Below are positions 6,706 to 10,556 of a DNA stretch of 10,556 nucleotides, in pieces. Numbering within the stretch: position 1 is the first letter of the stretch; each line of letters opens with the position of its first letter. The notes under the pieces are model-generated. The model was not told the DNA's origin. It saw nothing but the letters and a program-made list of their open reading frames with translations, and made no database searches. A program made the position numbers and the translations under genes. Origin of the DNA: Cyclobacteriaceae bacterium (lineage in GTDB: Bacteria; Bacteroidota; Bacteroidia; Cytophagales; Cyclobacteriaceae); contig JANYDR010000403.1 of NCBI GenBank assembly GCA_025363495.1, forward strand, positions 1 through 10,556, written 5' to 3'.

Positions 6706-7875
6706 ATGATAAAGAAATTAATTACAGGCTATACTTTAGCGATCTGCCTTGCGATTGGATTTACTGCCTGCACTCCTAAGCAAAAGACAGAACAGGCACA
6801 GGTAAAAGACAGTGTACAGTCTGTTACAAGCAAACCTTTCGGCACGCTGAAAGACGGAACGAAGGTCATGCTCTATACACTTAAGAATAAAAAGGGCGTA
6901 GAAATGAGCGTCATGAATTATGGTGGAATAATTGTGTCGTTGCTGGTGCCTGATAAGAGCGGCGTAATAGAAGATGTTACTCTTGGATTTGATTCTCTAT
7001 CTGACTACGAAACGAAGAATGAGTTCTTCGGCGCACTCATAGGGAGATACGGAAACAGGATTGCGAAAGGAAAATTTACATTGGATGGCAATGTTTACAC
7101 CCTGGCAACCAACAATGGAGCCAATCATCTTCACGGTGGTCCTAAAGGTTTTGACAAAGTTTTTTGGAATATCGATGTATTGAATAGTGAAGAAAATCCT
7201 TCGCTAAAACTAACCTATTTAAGTAAAGACGGTGAAGAGGGTTATCCTGGAAACCTGAATGTTGTAGTGACCTACACGCTGACGGAGGACAATGAATTGA
7301 AGATTGACTATAGCGCAACTACCGATAAAAAGACTGTTGTTAATCTTACACAGCATGCTTACTTCAATCTTACCGGTAATGTCAAGCGTGATATACTTGA
7401 TCATGAACTTACACTTGCTGCCGATAAGTTCCTTCCCGTAGACAAGACATTGATTCCTACCGGTGAATTAAAGGCAGTAGCTGGAACGCCGTTTGATTTC
7501 ACTACGTCGACCAAAGTCGGAGCCAGGATTAATGATGATAACGGGCAATTGAAGTTCGGTCAGGGTTATGATCATTGCTGGGTGATAACTGATACGTCTG
7601 ATTCATTAAGAAAAGTATCAACACTTTATGAACCGGTGGGCGGAAGACAAATGGAAACTTATACAACAGAACCTGCCATTCAGTTTTATTCCGGAAACTT
7701 TTTGAATGAAAAAATTATTGGTAAAAAAGGAGTCATCAATAATCGCCGGTCAGCGCTATGCCTTGAGACCCAGCATTATCCGGATTCACCAAATCATCCG
7801 GCATTTCCTTCTGTTGAGCTGACTCCTGATAAGGTGTATCACACGGTGACGGTCTATAAATTCTCTGTGAGATAA
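6706..7875 (+). CDS. galM: Aldose 1-epimerase (mutarotase), lipoprotein
   Basis: The 389-residue protein interconverts alpha and beta anomers of free aldoses, here most likely of released L-arabinose. It starts with a lipoprotein signal peptide: Lys-Lys at 3-4, a hydrophobic core, and a lipobox Gly-Phe-Thr-Ala-Cys with the lipidated Cys at 22. A polar linker to about residue 45 follows, so the enzyme is anchored outside the cytoplasm. The mutarotase fold carries all family landmarks: GRYGNRI at 113-119 (Arg118), NHLHGG at 140-145 (His143), TQHAYFNLTG at 215-224 (catalytic His217), GYDHCW at 287-292 (Asp289) and CLETQHYPDSPNHP at 352-365 (catalytic Glu354). These correspond to Arg71, His96, His170, Asp243 and Glu304 of Lactococcus GalM. 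The gene follows abfA by 16 bases and is probably co-transcribed with it. An 86-base gap separates it from araB, long enough for a second promoter. Confidence 0.93.
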   Translation: MIKKLITGYTLAICLAIGFTACTPKQKTEQAQVKDSVQSVTSKPFGTLKDGTKVMLYTLKNKKGVEMSVMNYGGIIVSLLVPDKSGVIEDVTLGFDSLSDYETKNEFFGALIGRYGNRIAKGKFTLDGNVYTLATNNGANHLHGGPKGFDKVFWNIDVLNSEENPSLKLTYLSKDGEEGYPGNLNVVVTYTLTEDNELKIDYSATTDKKTVVNLTQHAYFNLTGNVKRDILDHELTLAADKFLPVDKTLIPTGELKAVAGTPFDFTTSTKVGARINDDNGQLKFGQGYDHCWVITDTSDSLRKVSTLYEPVGGRQMETYTTEPAIQFYSGNFLNEKIIGKKGVINNRRSALCLETQHYPDSPNHPAFPSVELTPDKVYHTVTVYKFSVR

Positions 7876-7961
7876 ATAAATGTATAAATAACACTAATTT
7901 CAGATTTTGTATTTATCTTGCCTTATCGTCAATACATTATTAACATTCGATTGAAATTAAA
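7876..7961. promoter_or_regulatory. AT-rich gap before araB, possible internal promoter
   Basis: This 86-base gap is the longest within the arabinose cluster. It contains TTTTG at about 7912-7916, followed by T-rich sequence that does not match the Bacteroidota -7 element well. I see no terminator hairpin after galM. The gap could carry a promoter that lets araBDA be expressed apart from the secreted enzymes, but nothing in it is decisive. Confidence 0.2.
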
Positions 7962-9662
7962 ATGCCGTCAGGTCCTTATGTAGTAGGAGTAGATTATGGA
8001 ACAGACTCAGTTCGCTCCATAATCGTAGACGCCCTCACAGGTCAGGAGGTAGCCTTTTCAGTTTACTCCTATACAAGATGGAAAGACAGCCTATACTGTA
8101 TCCCATCTAAAAATCAATTTCGTCAGCACCCACAGGATTATATCGATGGACTTGAGGCGACGATAGATGATGCTTTGAGAAAGGCAGGACCTGCTGTAAG
8201 AAAAAATATCAAAGCAATTTCAATTGATACAACCGGGTCTTCACCTGTCGCGGTTGACAAGACGGGCACTCCACTTGCTCTTACGCCCGCATTTGTTAAT
8301 AATCCTAACGCCATGTTTGTATTGTGGAAGGACCACACTGCTACACGTGAGGCAGCAGAGATAAATCAACATTCGGAGAAATTTGACATCAACTATCTTA
8401 AGTACGTTGGAGGTATTTATTCTTCGGAATGGTTCTGGGCAAAGCTTCTGCATATCCTGAGAGAAGATGAAGCTGTGCGCAAAGCGTGTTATTCATGGGT
8501 TGAACATTGTGACTGGATTCCTTTTTTACTTACCGGCGGAACAGATATTCATCAAATGAAACGGGGTGTTTGTTCCGCGGGCCATAAAGCGTTGTGGGCG
8601 GCTGAATTTGGTGGACTTCCGCCAGATGAATTTTTCTCTTCGCTGGATCCGTTGTTAAGAGGATTCACATCGCGTTTGTTTAAAGACACATATACTTCTG
8701 ATAAACCGGCGGGCCATTTAAGCAAAGAGTGGGCTGAACGTCTCGATCTTTCAACAGATGTGGTTATCGGCGTGGGAGCTTTTGATGCCCACATGGGCGC
8801 CGTCGGTGGACAAATTGAACCGTATCATCTTAGTAAAGTGATGGGTACTTCCACCTGCGATATGCTCGTAGCGCCACAAGCAGACATAAAAGATAAATTG
8901 GTAAAAGGAATTTGCGGACAAGTATTTGGTTCAGTCATTCCCGGAATGGTTGGACTTGAGGCTGGACAATCAGCATTCGGCGATACTTATGCGTGGTTCA
9001 AAAACCTTTTAAGCTGGCCAATCAATTCTCTGTTAAGTTCTTCTTCAGTTGTCTCGCAGGAGACTGCGGAAAAACTTAAGGATGAGTTTAGTGATAGAAT
9101 AATACCTGAACTTACAAGGCAGGCATTACTACTTCCAATCAGTGAACAAGATGAACTTGCGATCGACTGGCTAAACGGACGTCGTACGCCGGATGCAGAT
9201 CAAATGTTAAAGGCGGGCCTTACCGGCTTGAATCTGGGAACCGATGCTCCAAGATTATTCAAATCATGGGTGGAAGCAACCTGCTTTGGTGCGAAGGCAA
9301 TTGTTGATCGGTTTAATGACGAAGGAATTCCAGTTAAAGGATTAATTGGTCTGGGAGGAGTGGCAAGAAAATCACCTTACATTATGCAAGTGATGGCGGA
9401 TGTGATGAATATGCCGATTCGTATTCATCGTTCGGAGCAGACCTGTGCTCTTGGCGCGGCCATGTTTGCAGCAACCGCTGCTGGCATACATCCTACAGTA
9501 GAGGTGGCAATGAGTGCAATGGGTCATGGTTTCGATTTGGAATATAAACCTACTGCATCAGTGGTATCACTTTACGCCAAACGTTATCAAAGGTATAAAA
9601 TGTTGGGTTCGTTTATTGAAAGCGAGACCAAAAGTGTTGCATTTTCCCAATTCGCTGGATAA
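7962..9662 (+). CDS. araB: L-ribulokinase
   Basis: The 566-residue cytoplasmic kinase phosphorylates L-ribulose to L-ribulose 5-phosphate with ATP, the second step of L-arabinose catabolism. It belongs to the FGGY carbohydrate kinase family and has the same length as E. coli AraB. The N-terminal half begins with GVDYGTDSVRS at 9-19 (phosphate-binding loop), has the ribulokinase-typical WKDHTA at 122-127, and carries the expected catalytic Asp275 in GAFDAHMGAVGG. The C-terminal ATPase half has GTSTCDM at 295-301, GLGGVARKSPYIMQVMAD at 463-480 (the second FGGY signature region) and GAAMFAA at 498-504. Nothing important is missing. The ATG at 7962 is the only sensible start, since the conserved loop begins at residue 9. 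araD follows after 29 bases, so the two are very likely in one transcript. Confidence 0.96.
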   Translation: MPSGPYVVGVDYGTDSVRSIIVDALTGQEVAFSVYSYTRWKDSLYCIPSKNQFRQHPQDYIDGLEATIDDALRKAGPAVRKNIKAISIDTTGSSPVAVDKTGTPLALTPAFVNNPNAMFVLWKDHTATREAAEINQHSEKFDINYLKYVGGIYSSEWFWAKLLHILREDEAVRKACYSWVEHCDWIPFLLTGGTDIHQMKRGVCSAGHKALWAAEFGGLPPDEFFSSLDPLLRGFTSRLFKDTYTSDKPAGHLSKEWAERLDLSTDVVIGVGAFDAHMGAVGGQIEPYHLSKVMGTSTCDMLVAPQADIKDKLVKGICGQVFGSVIPGMVGLEAGQSAFGDTYAWFKNLLSWPINSLLSSSSVVSQETAEKLKDEFSDRIIPELTRQALLLPISEQDELAIDWLNGRRTPDADQMLKAGLTGLNLGTDAPRLFKSWVEATCFGAKAIVDRFNDEGIPVKGLIGLGGVARKSPYIMQVMADVMNMPIRIHRSEQTCALGAAMFAATAAGIHPTVEVAMSAMGHGFDLEYKPTASVVSLYAKRYQRYKMLGSFIESETKSVAFSQFAG

Positions 9663-9691
9663 TTAGTTTTATAAATTTTTTGTAGACAATC

Positions 9692-10390
9692 ATGAGTAAG
9701 TACAATCATATAAAGCAGTCTGCTTACCATGCAAATATGCAGTTGCCCAAACTCGGGCTTGTGATTTTCACTTTTGGAAATGTTAGTGCTGTGGACCGTT
9801 CACTGGGTGTGTTTGCAATTAAACCAAGCGGCGTACCATATGAAGAGCTTACTCCGGAGAAAATGGTGATCGTTGATCTGGATGGAAATATTGTTGAAGG
9901 TACTCTGCGACCTTCATCAGACACCAAAACACACGCGGTATTGTACAAACATTGGAACTCAATTGGTGGTATCGTTCACACACATTCCACTTATGCCACA
10001 GCCTGGGCGCAGGCCCAGCGCGATATACCAATATTCGGAACAACTCATGCGGATCATAATACCATTGACATTCCCTGTGCTTCTCCCATGAGCGATGAAA
10101 TGATCAAAGGCAATTATGAATTCGAAACAGGGTTTCAAATAATGAATTGTCTGAAAGACAGAAAAGTTGATCATGAAGAAATCGAGATGATACTTGTTGG
10201 CAATCATGCGCCTTTCACGTGGGGAAAGACTCCTGAGAAAGCTGTTTACAACAGTGCTGTTCTTGAATCCATTGCACACATGGCTTTGCTTACTGAGCAG
10301 ATTAATTCAAAAGCTCCACGACTAAAAGATTCATTAATAAAAAAGCATTTCGAACGTAAGCATGGACCTGATTCGTATTACGGTCAGTAA
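9692..10390 (+). CDS. araD: L-ribulose-5-phosphate 4-epimerase
   Basis: The 232-residue cytoplasmic enzyme converts L-ribulose 5-phosphate to D-xylulose 5-phosphate, the last step of the pathway, using a bound zinc ion. It is a class II aldolase-fold protein one residue longer than E. coli AraD, and all key residues can be placed. The Zn ligands are His96 and His98 in GGIVHTHST and His172 in GNHAPFTWG. Asp77 in SSDTKTH corresponds to the E. coli Asp76, Asp121 in THADHN to the catalytic Asp120, and Tyr230 in the C-terminal YYGQ to Tyr229. The phosphate-binding GNVS is at 29-32 and KPSG at 44-47. It lies 29 bases after araB and 40 before araA. No ribosome binding site is visible, as with its neighbours. 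Confidence 0.96.
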   Translation: MSKYNHIKQSAYHANMQLPKLGLVIFTFGNVSAVDRSLGVFAIKPSGVPYEELTPEKMVIVDLDGNIVEGTLRPSSDTKTHAVLYKHWNSIGGIVHTHSTYATAWAQAQRDIPIFGTTHADHNTIDIPCASPMSDEMIKGNYEFETGFQIMNCLKDRKVDHEEIEMILVGNHAPFTWGKTPEKAVYNSAVLESIAHMALLTEQINSKAPRLKDSLIKKHFERKHGPDSYYGQ

Positions 10391-10430
10391 ACCAGTTTAC
10401 ATTAATAAGCTGAAGTAAATATCTAACCTA

Positions 10431-10556
10431 ATGATCGACCTAAAAAAATTAGAAGTTTGGTTTGTAACAGGAAGCCAGAATTTATACGGTGAAGAAACCC
10501 TCAGACAAGTAGCTGCTCATTCTCAACAAATCTCCAAAGAGCTGAATGCTTCGGCA
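10431..10556 (+). CDS. araA: L-arabinose isomerase, N-terminal part (cut by the window edge)
   Basis: Only the first 42 codons are in the window. From the ATG at 10431 the protein reads MIDLKKLEVWFVTGSQNLYG and continues with EETLRQVAAHSQQI. The VWFVTGSQNLYGEETL block is the conserved N-terminus of L-arabinose isomerases, which convert L-arabinose to L-ribulose in the cytoplasm. The catalytic Glu and metal-binding His residues lie far downstream and cannot be checked. The place 40 bases after araD, in the order araB-araD-araA, supports the call and completes the three-step pathway. Confidence 0.95.
   Translation, partial: MIDLKKLEVWFVTGSQNLYGEETLRQVAAHSQQISKELNASA

Overview
The window looks like chromosomal DNA of a Bacteroidota bacterium, most likely of the Cytophagales/Chitinophagales kind. 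The evidence is moderate GC, AT-rich gaps without clear Shine-Dalgarno sites, signal peptides ending in the 'FSQ'/'WSQ' style of this phylum, an ECF sigma factor followed by a small membrane protein, a secreted DUF1080 protein, and an arabinose cluster in the order abfA-galM-araB-araD-araA. The genus is not determined.

Left part (1-3676), four main genes. After a gap with only fragmentary reading frames and a possible 45-residue secreted peptide (201-338), a plus-strand gene (363-1331) encodes a methylenetetrahydrofolate-reductase-fold protein. It keeps the family's substrate-contacting Gln but appears to lack two acidic active-site residues. It converges on a minus-strand pair, an ECF sigma-70 factor (2530-2042) and a four-helix membrane protein (2039-1440), separated by two bases and probably forming a regulator pair. 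A GC-rich hairpin lies in the convergent gap. A further minus-strand gene (3676-2834) encodes a secreted DUF1080 / 3-keto-disaccharide hydrolase-like protein, apparently with a TTG start.

Middle (3677-4706): about 1 kb without an intact recognisable gene. Its first half holds protein-like stretches in all three forward frames, interrupted by stops and frame changes, which fits a decayed gene of unknown family. The second half is AT-rich upstream DNA of the arabinose cluster. It includes a 14-bp perfect palindrome inside a 19-bp inverted repeat, 34 bp before the first gene.

Right part (4707-10556): an L-arabinose catabolic cluster, all on the plus strand. A secreted GH51 alpha-L-arabinofuranosidase releases arabinose from side chains or oligosaccharides. 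A lipoprotein aldose 1-epimerase interconverts the sugar anomers outside the inner membrane. In the cytoplasm L-arabinose isomerase (araA, only its first 42 codons are in the window), ribulokinase (araB) and L-ribulose-5-phosphate 4-epimerase (araD) convert L-arabinose to D-xylulose 5-phosphate for the pentose phosphate pathway. Neither a transporter nor a dedicated arabinose regulator is present in the window. Apart from the decayed tract and the altered MTHFR-like active site, this is ordinary gene content; I did not find a convincing new system.
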